In this document: one piece after another, positions 10,711 to 22,450 of the stretch | Position numbering within the stretch: the stretch's first letter is position 1 | How the letters are laid out: every line of letters starts with the position of its first letter | Source of the DNA: Actinobacteria bacterium IMCC26103 | GTDB taxonomy: Bacteria > Actinomycetota > Actinomycetes > Nanopelagicales > Nanopelagicaceae | Assembly (NCBI GenBank): GCA_002284875.1 | Contig: CP015604.1 | Location: 744,001 to 808,000, forward strand | Direction: 5' to 3' | Length of the DNA stretch: 64,000 nucleotides | Position numbers and translations under genes: made by a program | The notes under the pieces: generated by a model | The model's input: the letters and a program-made list of their open reading frames with translations, nothing else | Told to the model about the DNA's origin: nothing | Database searches by the model: none

Positions 10711-10997
10711 TGACTATCCATAAATTAGAAGTTCTCGTTGAAAACGAACCAGGGGTTCTAGCCCGCGTTGCTGGTTTATTTGCCCGCCGCACCTACAACA
10801 TCGATTCTCTAGTTGTCGGACCAACCGAGAACTCAAAGATTTCTAAGATGATTATCGGAGTAAGCGTCGAAGGACACTCGCTCGAGCAAGTTATCGCCCA
10901 GTTAGATAAGTTAATAAATGTGATCAGTATCGAAGAAATTCTCGACGGTGCGATCAGTAATACCAAGCACGATACCCAACCCGATTACCAGAACTAA
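10710..10997 (+). CDS. ilvN: acetolactate synthase regulatory subunit, short form
   Basis: ACT-domain partner of IlvB that gives activity and valine feedback control. The N-terminus (HKLEVLVENEPGVLARVAGLFARRTYNIDSL in part) is the typical ACT domain. The protein is only 95 residues, whereas actinobacterial IlvN is normally about 160-170 with a second C-terminal domain. The length is close to that of E. coli IlvN (about 96). No remnant of the second domain is visible before ilvC, which starts 34 bases downstream. Start is set by the TAATG overlap with ilvB. Confidence 0.94.
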   Translation: MTIHKLEVLVENEPGVLARVAGLFARRTYNIDSLVVGPTENSKISKMIIGVSVEGHSLEQVIAQLDKLINVISIEEILDGAISNTKHDTQPDYQN

Positions 10998-11019
10998 CGC
11001 ACAACTAACTCTAAAATAA

Positions 11020-13651
<2,632 letters not shown>

Positions 13652-13664
13652 TAGCGGGGAAATA

Positions 13665-14699
13665 ATGAAGAAGATAAATCTTGCAGTTATCGGTGGCGAT
13701 GGCATAGGACCTGAAGTTGTCGCTCAAGGAATTCGCGTTCTAGATAAAGTTGCGGCAAAACATGGCGTAACTTTCGATAAGACCGAATATGACTTGGGTG
13801 CAGGTTATTGGCATCGCACTGGCGAAGTACTCCCAGATTCGGTTCTTGCCGAACTTGCCAAGGCTGATGTCATTCTGCTCGGTGCAGTTGGAGATCCAAC
13901 TGTTCCAAGCGGCGTTCTAGAACGCGGCTTGCTGCTAAAACTTCGCTTCGCCTTTGATCATTACATTAACTTGCGCCCCGCAGTTCTGCGTGCGGGAGTA
14001 ACTGGTCCACTTGCAACTAAGGCGCCAATTGATTTCATCGTCGTGCGCGAAGGAACTGAAGGCCCATACGTTGGAGCTGGCGGCGTACTAGCCGAAGGCA
14101 CAGATGCTGAGATCGCAACCGAGGAATCTTTAAATACTCGTCGCGGTGCAGAACGCGTAATCCGTGATGCCTTTACTCGTGCGGCAAAGCGCGATCGCAA
14201 GAAGTTAACTTTGGTACATAAGAACAACGTTCTTACTCGCGCTGGCAGCCTTTGGACGCGCACCTTCAATGAAGTTGCCAAAGAATTTCCAACTGTTACC
14301 ACTGATTACCTTCACGTGGATGCGGCATCGATGTTCTTTGTTACCAACCCAGAACGCTTTGATGTTGTTGTTACCGACAATTTATTCGGAGATATCTTGA
14401 CCGATATCGCAGCTGCCATCTGTGGTGGCATCGGACTTGCCGCTTCCGGCAATATCAATCCAACTGGTGCATTTCCTTCAATGTTTGAGCCAGTACATGG
14501 TTCTGCCCCAGATATCGCTGGTAAGAATTTAGCTGACCCGACTGCAACTGTTATGTCAGTTGCGATGTTGCTGGAGCACTTGGGATTTGTTGATGCTGCC
14601 CGTGAAATCGAAGCTGCAGTCAATGCTGATCTACTTGTACGCGGTGATAAAAAGCGCAGCACTACTGAAATCGGAGATGCGCTATTAGCGCAACTTTAA
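13665..14699 (+). CDS. leuB: 3-isopropylmalate dehydrogenase
   Basis: NAD-dependent oxidative decarboxylation of 3-isopropylmalate in leucine synthesis. In the citramalate route the same enzyme type also handles methylmalate. It is 344 residues with the N-terminal [10 protein letters not shown], the arginine segment [17 protein letters not shown], and the family signature [24 protein letters not shown] ribosome site precedes the ATG. leuA and leuCD are not in the window. The ilvE ATG follows one base after the stop. Confidence 0.95.
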   Translation: MKKINLAVIGGDGIGPEVVAQGIRVLDKVAAKHGVTFDKTEYDLGAGYWHRTGEVLPDSVLAELAKADVILLGAVGDPTVPSGVLERGLLLKLRFAFDHYINLRPAVLRAGVTGPLATKAPIDFIVVREGTEGPYVGAGGVLAEGTDAEIATEESLNTRRGAERVIRDAFTRAAKRDRKKLTLVHKNNVLTRAGSLWTRTFNEVAKEFPTVTTDYLHVDAASMFFVTNPERFDVVVTDNLFGDILTDIAAAICGGIGLAASGNINPTGAFPSMFEPVHGSAPDIAGKNLADPTATVMSVAMLLEHLGFVDAAREIEAAVNADLLVRGDKKRSTTEIGDALLAQL

Positions 14700-14700
14700 A

Positions 14701-15780
14701 ATGAAGATAACCCTCAACCCAAATGCGAAAGATGCGGCGACCCGCGATGCTTTGGTGGCTGAGGGTGGTTTTGGTAAGTACTACACAGATCACATGGTGG
14801 TATGTGAATGGACAGAAAAAGATGGCTGGGCAGAACCTGAGTTAATTCCATATGGTCCGATCTCACTTGATCCCGCAACTGCAGTTTTTCATTATGGACA
14901 AGAAATCTTCGAAGGCATGAAGGCCTATCGCCAACCAGATGGTGGCATCGCACTCTTTCGCCCGGAAGCAAATGCGCGACGCTTTGCAAAATCAGCTGCG
15001 CGTTTAGCCCTTCCTGAAATGCCAGAGGCGCTCTTCTTAGAAACGATCGAAACTCTTGTAAAACAAGATGCTGGTTGGGTGCCAAATAAAGTTGGCGAAT
15101 CTTTATATATCCGCCCATTTATGATCGCTACCGAAGTTGGTTTAGGCGTTCGCCCATCTAATAAGGCAACTTATTTATTGATTGCAACTCCGGCAGGTGC
15201 TTACTTTGATCCATCAAAGGCAGTTTCAGTTTGGATCTCAACTGAATATGTTCGCGCAGCCCTTGGTGGCACAGGTGAGGCAAAATGTGGCGGAAACTAT
15301 GCAGCATCTCTCGTTGCACAAAAGGCTGCCGCTAAAGAAGGTTGCGATCAAGTTGTTTGGATTGATGCCAAAGAGCGCAAGTGGATTGAAGAGATGGGTG
15401 GCATGAACCTCTACTTTGTTAAAGGTAAAGGCGCAGATGCAACAGTTATGACCCCAAAGCTCACTGGAACTTTATTGCCAGGTATCACCCGCGATTCCAT
15501 TCTTGCAGCCGCAAAAGATCTTGGTTATAAGACCGATGAAGTAATGCTTTCGATAGATGACTGGCGCGATGGCGTGGCATCTGGTGAGATCACCGAAATA
15601 TTTGCTTGTGGGACTGCAGCAGTTGTATCTCCAGTCGGACAAGCCAAGAGCGCCATGGGTACCTGGGTAACCGGCGATGGACAACCCGGTGTGATCACCA
15701 TGCAGATTCGTAACCACTTACTTGCCATTCAGCACGGCACAACTGCTGATAAGCACGGCTGGGTTAAGCGAGTTATCTAA
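14701..15780 (+). CDS. ilvE: branched-chain amino acid aminotransferase
   Basis: PLP enzyme of fold type IV that transfers an amino group between glutamate and the 2-oxo acids of Val, Leu and Ile. It is 359 residues, the long form common in actinobacteria and eukaryotes. The PLP lysine is in the EAKCGGNYAASL segment, and EEMGGMNLYFV and TGTLLPGITRDSIL are family signatures. It lies between leuB (one base away) and cimA (TAATG overlap), so leuB-ilvE-cimA form one unit. Confidence 0.95.
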   Translation: MKITLNPNAKDAATRDALVAEGGFGKYYTDHMVVCEWTEKDGWAEPELIPYGPISLDPATAVFHYGQEIFEGMKAYRQPDGGIALFRPEANARRFAKSAARLALPEMPEALFLETIETLVKQDAGWVPNKVGESLYIRPFMIATEVGLGVRPSNKATYLLIATPAGAYFDPSKAVSVWISTEYVRAALGGTGEAKCGGNYAASLVAQKAAAKEGCDQVVWIDAKERKWIEEMGGMNLYFVKGKGADATVMTPKLTGTLLPGITRDSILAAAKDLGYKTDEVMLSIDDWRDGVASGEITEIFACGTAAVVSPVGQAKSAMGTWVTGDGQPGVITMQIRNHLLAIQHGTTADKHGWVKRVI

Positions 15781-17369
15781 TGACAATCTCTGATGCTTTT
15801 CATATCTATGACACCACTTTGCGCGATGGTGCACAGCAAGAGGGTCTAAATCTTTCGGTCCACGATAAGTTAACTATCGCGCGCCACTTAGATGATCTTG
15901 GCGTTGGCTTTATCGAAGGTGGTTGGCCGGGGGCAAACCCAAAGGACACCGAATTTTTTGCTCTAGCTAAAACAGAGTTAAAGCTAAAGAACGCAACCTT
16001 TGTGGCATTCGGCGCCACACGTCGCCCAAACGCGAAAGCTGCTGACGATGTCTTACTTGGCGCACTTCGCGATAGCGGCGCACCAGCAGTTACCTTGGTC
16101 GCCAAAGCATTTGATCGCCACGTAGATCTTGCACTAAAGACAACGCTGGAAGAGAACCTGGCGATGATCCGCGATTCAGTTACCCACCTTCGTCAAGAAG
16201 GTCAACGCGTTTTTCTAGATGCCGAACACTTCTTTGATGGCTATCGTGCTAACCGCGATTATGCGCTGGAAGTAATTCGCGTTGCTATGGAAGCCGGCGC
16301 CGATGTTGCAGCCTTGTGCGATACCAATGGCGGCATGTTGCCCGATGAAATCGCAGATGTTGTACATGATGTTTTAACTGCAACTTCTGCACGTATAGGT
16401 ATCCATTGCCACAATGACACTGGCTGCGCGGTTGCAAACTCCATGGCAGCTGTTGCTGCAGGTGCAACGCATGTACAAGGCACGCTAAATGGTTATGGCG
16501 AACGCACCGGTAACGCTGACTTGGTAACCATCATCTCGAACTTAGAGTTAAAGAAGAGGCAGTTAGTTTTGCCACCTAATTCACTTCGTGAATCTTTCCG
16601 AATCTCACATGCAGTCGCCGAAGTAACCAATATTTCTCCATCTGCGCGCCAGCCATACGTTGGCGTATCCGCCTTCGCACACAAGGCCGGTTTACACGCC
16701 TCTGCAATCAAAGTAGATCCGTTCTTGTATCAACATGAAGATCCCGCATCTGTCGGAAACGATATGCGCATGTTGGTTTCCGATATGGCCGGTCGCGCTT
16801 CAATTGAACTTAAATCTCAAGAACTCGGCGTTGACCTAGGTGGCGATCGTGAACTCGTTGGGCGCATCGTTGATCGCGTGAAAGAGATGGAATCTCGTGG
16901 CTTTACCTTTGAAGCAGCCGATGCTTCATTTGAACTTTTATTGCTGGAAGAAGTAAATGGCAAGCGCCCTTCGTTCTTTAAGATCGATCATTGGCTAACC
17001 ACCGTGGAACGCGCGCAAGATCAATCAATTATTACAAAAGCTGAAGTTACTGTTACCGCACAAGGTAAGAAAATATCTTGTGCTGGCTCTGGAAATGGAC
17101 CGGTTAACGCCTTTGATAATGCGCTCCGCTCTGGATTGAAGCAGCTTTATCCAGAGTTAGAAGTTCTTGAACTTACTGATTACAAGGTGCGTATCCTCGA
17201 AGGTCGCCTTGGTACCGGCGCAGTCACGCGAGTATTAGTTGAAACATCCGATGGCAAAGGCGAGTGGAACACTGTTGGCGTTCACGAGAACGTGATCGCC
17301 GCCTCTGCGATGGCGCTGGAAGATGCAGTCACCTTTGGCCTACTGCGCCAAGGTCGCAAACCCGAGTAA
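15780..17369 (+). CDS. cimA: (R)-citramalate synthase
   Basis: Condenses pyruvate and acetyl-CoA to citramalate, giving 2-oxobutyrate for isoleucine without threonine deaminase. The 529-residue protein begins with the DRE-TIM signature YDTTLRDGAQQEGLNL, carries GIHCHNDTGCAVANS with the metal-binding histidines, and ends in a LeuA-type allosteric domain (about residues 390-525). The FIEGGWPGANPKD segment and overall layout fit the CimA branch rather than LeuA or homocitrate synthase. It starts within the ilvE stop (TAATG). Confidence 0.9.
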   Translation: MTISDAFHIYDTTLRDGAQQEGLNLSVHDKLTIARHLDDLGVGFIEGGWPGANPKDTEFFALAKTELKLKNATFVAFGATRRPNAKAADDVLLGALRDSGAPAVTLVAKAFDRHVDLALKTTLEENLAMIRDSVTHLRQEGQRVFLDAEHFFDGYRANRDYALEVIRVAMEAGADVAALCDTNGGMLPDEIADVVHDVLTATSARIGIHCHNDTGCAVANSMAAVAAGATHVQGTLNGYGERTGNADLVTIISNLELKKRQLVLPPNSLRESFRISHAVAEVTNISPSARQPYVGVSAFAHKAGLHASAIKVDPFLYQHEDPASVGNDMRMLVSDMAGRASIELKSQELGVDLGGDRELVGRIVDRVKEMESRGFTFEAADASFELLLLEEVNGKRPSFFKIDHWLTTVERAQDQSIITKAEVTVTAQGKKISCAGSGNGPVNAFDNALRSGLKQLYPELEVLELTDYKVRILEGRLGTGAVTRVLVETSDGKGEWNTVGVHENVIAASAMALEDAVTFGLLRQGRKPE

Positions 17370-17372
17370 CCT
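17367..17372 (+). promoter_or_regulatory. candidate -10 element for leaderless xerC
   Basis: TAACCT begins at the cimA stop codon and ends 7 bases before the xerC ATG. No Shine-Dalgarno sequence is present in the 10-base gap. Confidence 0.45.
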
Positions 17373-17379
17373 TTAATTT

Positions 17380-18297
17380 ATGAGTAGCGCAGCTTTATTA
17401 GAAGTGCGCACATCCTTTGAAAGATATCTAGAAGCAGAACGCAATCTCTCAGTTCACACCATCCGCGCCTATCTAGGTGATCTCGATTCATTCTTCGATC
17501 ATTTGGAAAGACTTGACTTCACTGATTTTGCATCGTTAGAACTCGCACACATTCGCTCATGGCTGGCCAATCAACAAGTTAAAGGGGGAGCGCGCACTAC
17601 TCTTTCGAGGCGGGCAACTTCCATACGGTTGTTTACAAAGTGGGCAACGAAAAAGGGATATCTACCAAAAGATGTCGGAGCAACGCTGGCAACTCCTAAA
17701 GGAGCACGTACCTTGCCTGATGTATTAACCGTTGCCGATGCGACACTGGCCATGGATGCGATGGCTGCTCGAGTTGGCGAAGAAGAAGGTCCCGTTTCTA
17801 AACGCGATGCTGCAATGCTGGAGATCTTGTATGCATCCGGTGCGCGCGTATCAGAACTCTGTGGTTTAGATCTAGAAGACATTGATTATGCGCGTCAGAC
17901 AATTCGGGTATTAGGAAAAGGAAATAAAGAGCGAACTATTCCGATCGGAAATCCGGCGATGCGGGCGTTGGAAGCTTGGTTAAAGGAAGGCCGCCCTTCA
18001 TTGGCTGGAGATAAATCTGATCGCGCTGTTTTTCTTGGAGCGCGTGGGAAAAGAATTGATCAGCGCACAGTTCGCACCATGGTTTATCACGCACTTGCTG
18101 CGCTAGAAGGCGTGGAAAAGATGGGGCCTCACGCGCTGCGCCATTCAGCTGCGACGCACTTGCTTGAAGGTGGCGCTGATTTGCGAACAGTTCAAGAAAT
18201 CTTGGGCCATGCATCTCTTGCAACCACGCAGATTTATACCCACGTATCTACTGAAAGGTTACAAAAAGCTTTTAAACAAGCCCACCCCCGCGCATAA
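17380..18297 (+). CDS. xerC: tyrosine recombinase XerC
   Basis: Site-specific recombinase that, with XerD, resolves chromosome dimers at dif. It is 305 residues. The N-terminal SAM-like core-binding domain (about 8-95) is followed by the catalytic domain with Arg156, Lys180, HALR (His251, Arg254), His277 and nucleophile Tyr286: the full R-K-H-R-H-Y set. The position directly upstream of rpsB is usual for actinobacterial xerC, so this is not a mobile-element integrase. It is the last gene before the 255-base rpsB upstream region. Confidence 0.92.
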   Translation: MSSAALLEVRTSFERYLEAERNLSVHTIRAYLGDLDSFFDHLERLDFTDFASLELAHIRSWLANQQVKGGARTTLSRRATSIRLFTKWATKKGYLPKDVGATLATPKGARTLPDVLTVADATLAMDAMAARVGEEEGPVSKRDAAMLEILYASGARVSELCGLDLEDIDYARQTIRVLGKGNKERTIPIGNPAMRALEAWLKEGRPSLAGDKSDRAVFLGARGKRIDQRTVRTMVYHALAALEGVEKMGPHALRHSAATHLLEGGADLRTVQEILGHASLATTQIYTHVSTERLQKAFKQAHPRA

Positions 18298-18314
18298 CTG
18301 GGGGACGGGGGTGG
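18282..18314 (+). terminator. possible terminator hairpin at xerC 3' end
   Basis: CCACCCCCG (18282-18290) and CGGGGGTGG (18306-18314) form a perfect 9-bp GC-rich stem with a 15-base loop that spans the xerC stop codon. It is followed by ATTTAG rather than a clean U-run, so it may be a weak or factor-assisted terminator or an mRNA 3' stabiliser. Confidence 0.4.
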
Positions 18315-18450
18315 ATTTAGCACCCCTTTGGGACAGGTAAGATTTGGCCTGCATCAGAGAGATCTGGTGACATCTCAGCACTTATGTATGAACTGTTTTG
18401 CAGGGAATACAAGCCACTTCGGTCCAACCTAAGAAATTTTATTTCATAGT

Positions 18451-18533
18451 TTGGTCGGCGTTGTAGGTGCGACGGGTTTAACAAATAGTTAAGCCACTAA
18501 CCGATCAGGTTTGCTGCGCTGTGCGCGTAAACC
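18451..18533 (+). ncRNA. structured 5' leader of rpsB
   Basis: Three stems can be drawn by hand. TTGGTCGG (18451-18458) pairs with CCGATCAG (18501-18508) with wobbles. Nested inside it, GGTTTAAC (18475-18482) pairs with GTTAAGCC (18488-18495) around a 5-base loop. Next, GGTTT (18508-18512) pairs with AAACC (18529-18533), enclosing GCGC-TGT-GCGC. An 11-base direct repeat AACCTAAGAAA flanks the region (18426-18436 and 18530-18540), so GGTTT could pair with either copy. It is a candidate autoregulatory leader for ribosomal protein S2; the family was not identified. Confidence 0.5.
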
Positions 18534-18552
18534 TAAGAAAGAGAGCGCTGCC

Positions 18553-19368
18553 ATGGCAGTTGTAACAATGCGAGAACTCCTCGATAGTGGAGTCCACTTC
18601 GGACATCAGACACGTCGCTGGAACCCAAAGATGAAGCGTTTTATTTTTACAGAGCGCAACGGCATCTACATCATCGATATCCAGCAATCACTTGCTCTTA
18701 TTGATCAAGCATATGAATTCGTAAAGGACACCGTCGCAAAGGGCGGACACGTTCTATTCGTTGGAACAAAGAAGCAAGCACACGAGCCGATCATGCAGCA
18801 GGCAGCACGCGTTGGAATGCCAACCGTCACCGAGCGCTGGTTAGGTGGAATGCTCACTAACTTTCCAACTGTTTACAAGCGTATTCAGCGCCTTAAGGAA
18901 CTAGAAGCACTTGAAAATTCAAATGACCTTCTGCTAACTAAGAAGGAACTTCTTGTTCTTCGCCGCGAACGCGAAAAGCTATTTAAGAACCTTGACGGTA
19001 TTCGCCACATGACTAAGTTGCCTTCAGCAATCTGGGTTGTCGATACTAAGAAAGAGCACCTCGCAGTTGCCGAAGCTAAGAAGCTAGGTATTCCAGTTAT
19101 CGCAATCCTTGATACCAACTGTGATCCAGATGAAGTCGATTTCAAGATTCCAGGTAACGATGATGCGATTCGTTCAATCGGACTACTAACACGCGTAATT
19201 ACAGATGCAATCGTTGAGGGCATGAAGGCCCGTGCAGCTGCCGCACCTGCGGCTCCTGCGGCAGTGCAAGCAGCTGTGTCCGAACAACTAGCAAACGAAT
19301 TGTTGTCCGCGGTTCCAGCTCAAGCTGTGACTACAGATGCTGTTCTTGAATCTACTCCGGAGGCATAA
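18553..19368 (+). CDS. rpsB: 30S ribosomal protein S2
   Basis: Small-subunit ribosomal protein. It is 271 residues from the ATG at 18553 ([26 protein letters not shown]), with [22 protein letters not shown] and [13 protein letters not shown], all S2 signatures. The C-terminal 50 residues form an Ala/Val-rich tail typical of actinobacteria. An in-frame upstream TTG at 18511 falls inside the structured leader and is not preferred. A weak GAGAG lies before the ATG. tsf follows after 5 bases, the usual S2/EF-Ts operon. Confidence 0.97.
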   Translation: MAVVTMRELLDSGVHFGHQTRRWNPKMKRFIFTERNGIYIIDIQQSLALIDQAYEFVKDTVAKGGHVLFVGTKKQAHEPIMQQAARVGMPTVTERWLGGMLTNFPTVYKRIQRLKELEALENSNDLLLTKKELLVLRREREKLFKNLDGIRHMTKLPSAIWVVDTKKEHLAVAEAKKLGIPVIAILDTNCDPDEVDFKIPGNDDAIRSIGLLTRVITDAIVEGMKARAAAAPAAPAAVQAAVSEQLANELLSAVPAQAVTTDAVLESTPEA

Positions 19369-19373
19369 GTAAA

Positions 19374-20201
19374 TTGGCTAACTATTCAGCAGAAGATGTA
19401 AAGCGCCTACGCGAAGCAACTGCAGCAGGAATGCTAGATTGCAAGAAGGCGCTAGATGAAGCAGATGGCGATTACGACAAAGCGATCGATCTGATTCGTG
19501 TAAAGGGACTTAAGGGCGTTACCAAGCGAGAAGGTCGTCTGACCTCAAATGGCTTGGTTGTAGCTAAGGTCTCTGGCAATGTCGGAGTAATGCTTGAACT
19601 CAACTGTGAGACTGACTTTGTTGCCAAGGGTGAGCGTTTTATCGCCCTCGGTGATGAATTAGTAGACCATTTACTTTCATCTAAGACCGGAACAGTTGAA
19701 GCTTTCTTGGCATCAACAATGTCTAACGGCAAAACAGTTCAATCTGTTATCGATGAAGGCAATGCAACTCTGGGTGAGAAGATCGAGATCCGCAACGTTG
19801 CAGTAGTAGATGGTCCAGTTGGACTCTACCTACACAAGACATCACCAGATCTTCCGCCACAAGTTGGCGTACTTGTTTCACTTGCCTCAGCAGCAGCTGA
19901 AATTGGTAAAGATGTAGCACAGCACATCGCAGCATTTGCACCAAAGTTCGTCCATCGCGATGACGTGCCTGCAGATCTAATTGAAAATGAACGTCGTATT
20001 GCAGAAGAGACTGCCCGCGAAGAAGGTAAGCCTGAGGCTTCCCTAACCAAGATCGTGGAAGGTCGCGTTACCGGTTTCGTCAAGGAAGTCTCCTTGCTCG
20101 AGCAGGCTTTTGCTAAAGATGCGAAGAAGTCGGTTAAGCAGATCCTCGATGAAGCAGGAACCGCCGTCAAGGCATTCCATCGTTTCCGCGTAGGTCAGTA
20201 A
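19374..20201 (+). CDS. tsf: elongation factor Ts
   Basis: Guanine-nucleotide exchange factor for EF-Tu. It is 275 residues starting at TTG, with GGAGG at 19359-19363 at suitable distance. The N-terminal UBA-like domain (ANYSAEDVKRLREATAAGMLDCKKAL in part) is followed by the EF-Tu contact motif CETDFVAK and a coiled-coil dimerisation region. The TTG start is the only candidate consistent with the family N-terminus. Confidence 0.97.
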   Translation: MANYSAEDVKRLREATAAGMLDCKKALDEADGDYDKAIDLIRVKGLKGVTKREGRLTSNGLVVAKVSGNVGVMLELNCETDFVAKGERFIALGDELVDHLLSSKTGTVEAFLASTMSNGKTVQSVIDEGNATLGEKIEIRNVAVVDGPVGLYLHKTSPDLPPQVGVLVSLASAAAEIGKDVAQHIAAFAPKFVHRDDVPADLIENERRIAEETAREEGKPEASLTKIVEGRVTGFVKEVSLLEQAFAKDAKKSVKQILDEAGTAVKAFHRFRVGQ

Positions 20202-20222
20202 ACTAGTAAGAACGAATTAGAA

Positions 20223-20272
20223 AAGGAGCACCCATGCCCGGTACAAGAGGAACGTATCGGCGGGTGCTCCTT
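20223..20272 (+). promoter_or_regulatory. hairpin enclosing the pyrH ribosome-binding site and start codon
   Basis: AAGGAGCACCC (20223-20233), which contains the Shine-Dalgarno sequence, pairs perfectly over 11 bp with GGGTGCTCCTT (20262-20272) inside the pyrH coding region. The start codon lies in the 28-base loop. Folding would hide the ribosome site, so this is a candidate translational switch for UMP kinase. Part of the 3' arm encodes conserved residues (VLL), so coincidence must be excluded. Confidence 0.5.
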
Positions 20273-20956
20273 AAACTTTCCGGCGAAGTTTTCGGCGGCG
20301 AAAAAGGCATCGGCGTGGATATTAATGTCATGCGCGATGTTGCAAAGCAGATTAAAGATGTTGTCAAAGGCGGAGTACAGCTAGCTGTTGTTGTCGGTGG
20401 CGGTAATTACTTCCGTGGCGCAGAGCTACAACAAGTAGGTATGGATCGCGCTCGCGCGGATTACATGGGAATGCTCGGCACAGTTATGAACTGCCTTGCC
20501 TTACAAGATTTTCTAGAAAAAGAGGGCGTTGATACTCGCGTCCAAACTGCAATCACAATGGGACAAGTTGCCGAGCCATATATTCCACGCCGCGCAATAC
20601 GCCACTTGGAAAAAGGCCGCGTTGTAATTTTTGGTGCGGGTGCCGGTATGCCGTTCTTCACAACTGACACAGTCGCTGCCCAGCGCGCTCTTGAAATTGG
20701 TTCAGAGGCGTTATTGCTTGCCAAGAGCGGGGTCGATGGCGTTTACAACGCAGACCCAAAGAAAGATGCAAAAGCGACAAAATTTGATCAAATCTCATAC
20801 AACGAAGTTCTCTCCAAGTCACTAGCTGTGGCAGATGCCGCAGCCTTTAGCTTATGTCGCGAAAACAACTTGCCCATCATCGTCTTTGACTTAATGACTT
20901 CTGGAAATATTGGTCGCGCAGTTCGTGGCGAAAAGATTGGAACCTTAGTTTCATAA
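20234..20956 (+). CDS. pyrH: UMP kinase
   Basis: Phosphorylates UMP to UDP, a hexameric regulatory enzyme of pyrimidine nucleotide synthesis. It is 240 residues of the amino-acid kinase fold, with [40 protein letters not shown] and the C-terminal [22 protein letters not shown] precedes the ATG but lies in an 11-bp hairpin with codons 10-13. Its position between tsf and frr is nearly universal. Allosteric control by GTP and UTP is known for the family. Confidence 0.97.
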   Translation: MPGTRGTYRRVLLKLSGEVFGGEKGIGVDINVMRDVAKQIKDVVKGGVQLAVVVGGGNYFRGAELQQVGMDRARADYMGMLGTVMNCLALQDFLEKEGVDTRVQTAITMGQVAEPYIPRRAIRHLEKGRVVIFGAGAGMPFFTTDTVAAQRALEIGSEALLLAKSGVDGVYNADPKKDAKATKFDQISYNEVLSKSLAVADAAAFSLCRENNLPIIVFDLMTSGNIGRAVRGEKIGTLVS

Positions 20957-21007
20957 CTTGCCACTTGGCAATTTAAAGAGCTTTACAACTTTAAGGAGTT
21001 GAAGAAG

Positions 21008-21571
21008 ATGGCAGATGTCGCAAGCGCCCTAGCCGATGCGCAGAGCAAGATGGATAAAGCAGTAGAAGTTGCTAAAGATGACTTTGCGACTATCCGAACA
21101 GGTCGTGCTCATCCAGCGCTCTTTAACAAGATCATGGTTGATTACTACGGCACCTACACCCCACTTTCACAATTAGCCACAATTCAAATCCCCGAAGCAC
21201 GAATGGCGATTGTTTCCCCTTTCGATAAGGGCGCAATGGCAGGCATTGAAAAGGCGATCCGCGAATCAGATCTAGGAGTTAATCCCGGAAATGATGGCTC
21301 AGTAATTCGCGTGGCTCTACCTCAGCTATCGGAAGAACGCCGTAAGGATTACATCAAAGTTGCCAAGGGTAAAGCTGAAGATTCTAAAGTTTCGATCCGC
21401 AATATCCGTCGTGCGGCTAAAGAACTGATGGAGAAGTTAGAAAAAGATGGCGATATCGGTAAAGATGATCTTGCCCGCGGCGAAAAAGAACTTGAGAAAG
21501 TTACTTCAGAGCACGTTTTAAAAATTGATGAACTCCTCAAGCACAAGGAGGCTGAACTCCTAGAAGTCTAG
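21008..21571 (+). CDS. frr: ribosome recycling factor
   Basis: Splits post-termination ribosomes together with EF-G. It is 187 residues from the ATG at 21008, matching the family length of about 185. An AAGGAG at 20993-20998 has ideal spacing to this ATG, whereas the in-frame TTG at 20999 touches it and is rejected. Diagnostic segments are FATIRTGRAHPALF, IQIPEARMAIVSPFDKGAM and the C-terminal three-helix part. Confidence 0.97.
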   Translation: MADVASALADAQSKMDKAVEVAKDDFATIRTGRAHPALFNKIMVDYYGTYTPLSQLATIQIPEARMAIVSPFDKGAMAGIEKAIRESDLGVNPGNDGSVIRVALPQLSEERRKDYIKVAKGKAEDSKVSIRNIRRAAKELMEKLEKDGDIGKDDLARGEKELEKVTSEHVLKIDELLKHKEAELLEV

Positions 21572-21589
21572 GCGTTCTCAAATTATCAA

Positions 21590-22450
21590 GTGTCAGATCT
21601 ACATTCGCTTAATGAAGCCATAAATAAAAAGGCGGGCCGCAAGTTACTGCCTTCAATTGGCGTCTCACTTTCATTAGTCGCATTGGTTTGGTTTGCACTT
21701 GCCTATCAGCGGATTATTTTTGCTGCAGTTGTCACCATTGCGGTAATACTCGGAATTCGCGAATTAAATAAGGCTTTTACTGCAGTAGATATCCATATTC
21801 CTCTCTGGTCACTAACAACGGCAGCCATTGGGCTATCGGCCGCAACTTGGTTCGGTGGAATATCAGGGCTTGCGGTTGCTACAGCAATTGCCTTGCCGTG
21901 CTTGCTGGTTTTGCTGCTTCCACGCGGTTTTGAAAACTTTGTAAAGACGGCATCTGCATCTGCACTTGCACTGATTTATCTCCCATTTTTAGCGGGATTC
22001 TTAATACTGCTGGCTCGTCCACACAATGGTTTAGAACGCGTAATGACCTTTGTTGTTTTAGTTGGTTGTAATGACACCTTTGCTTATCTAACCGGTGTCT
22101 TATTCGGCAAACATCCGCTGGCACCGAAGATCAGTCCAAAAAAGACTATTGAAGGGCTTTTAGGTTCGCTCGTCTTTACAGTATTAGGTGGTGCATTAGC
22201 TTTTCATTACATTATGAATTCGCATTGGTGGCTCGGTGCACTAGCTGGCTTACTTACCGTTTTTACCGCAACTTCTGGCGATTTAATTGAGTCAGCGCTA
22301 AAGCGCGATATGGCGATAAAAGATATGGGCAGTTTGCTACCTGGCCACGGTGGCGTGATGGATCGCTTAGATTCAGTGCTCTTTGCCGCACCTGCCTTGT
22401 GGTTGGCACTTGAAATTGTCCGGCGCGCCCAAGATTCTGGCTTGCTATGA
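21590..22450 (+). CDS. cdsA: phosphatidate cytidylyltransferase (CDP-diacylglycerol synthase)
   Basis: Membrane enzyme that makes CDP-diacylglycerol from phosphatidate and CTP, the precursor of all phospholipids; PgsA downstream in this window uses the product. It is 286 residues with about seven or eight hydrophobic segments and the CDS signature running from [13 protein letters not shown] to [13 protein letters not shown] near the C-terminus. The start is GTG and no strong Shine-Dalgarno is visible. The last four bases overlap rlmN (ATGA). Confidence 0.95.
   Translation: MSDLHSLNEAINKKAGRKLLPSIGVSLSLVALVWFALAYQRIIFAAVVTIAVILGIRELNKAFTAVDIHIPLWSLTTAAIGLSAATWFGGISGLAVATAIALPCLLVLLLPRGFENFVKTASASALALIYLPFLAGFLILLARPHNGLERVMTFVVLVGCNDTFAYLTGVLFGKHPLAPKISPKKTIEGLLGSLVFTVLGGALAFHYIMNSHWWLGALAGLLTVFTATSGDLIESALKRDMAIKDMGSLLPGHGGVMDRLDSVLFAAPALWLALEIVRRAQDSGLL

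Noticed and set aside
17380-18297. Tyrosine recombinase as a possible phage or island integrase
   Set aside because: Length, full catalytic set and position before rpsB fit the chromosomal XerC; no attachment repeats or phage genes nearby.
18384-18449. 21-residue open frame in the rpsB upstream region
   Set aside because: No Shine-Dalgarno sequence, no regulatory codon cluster and no terminator partner; probably chance, although the region is structured.
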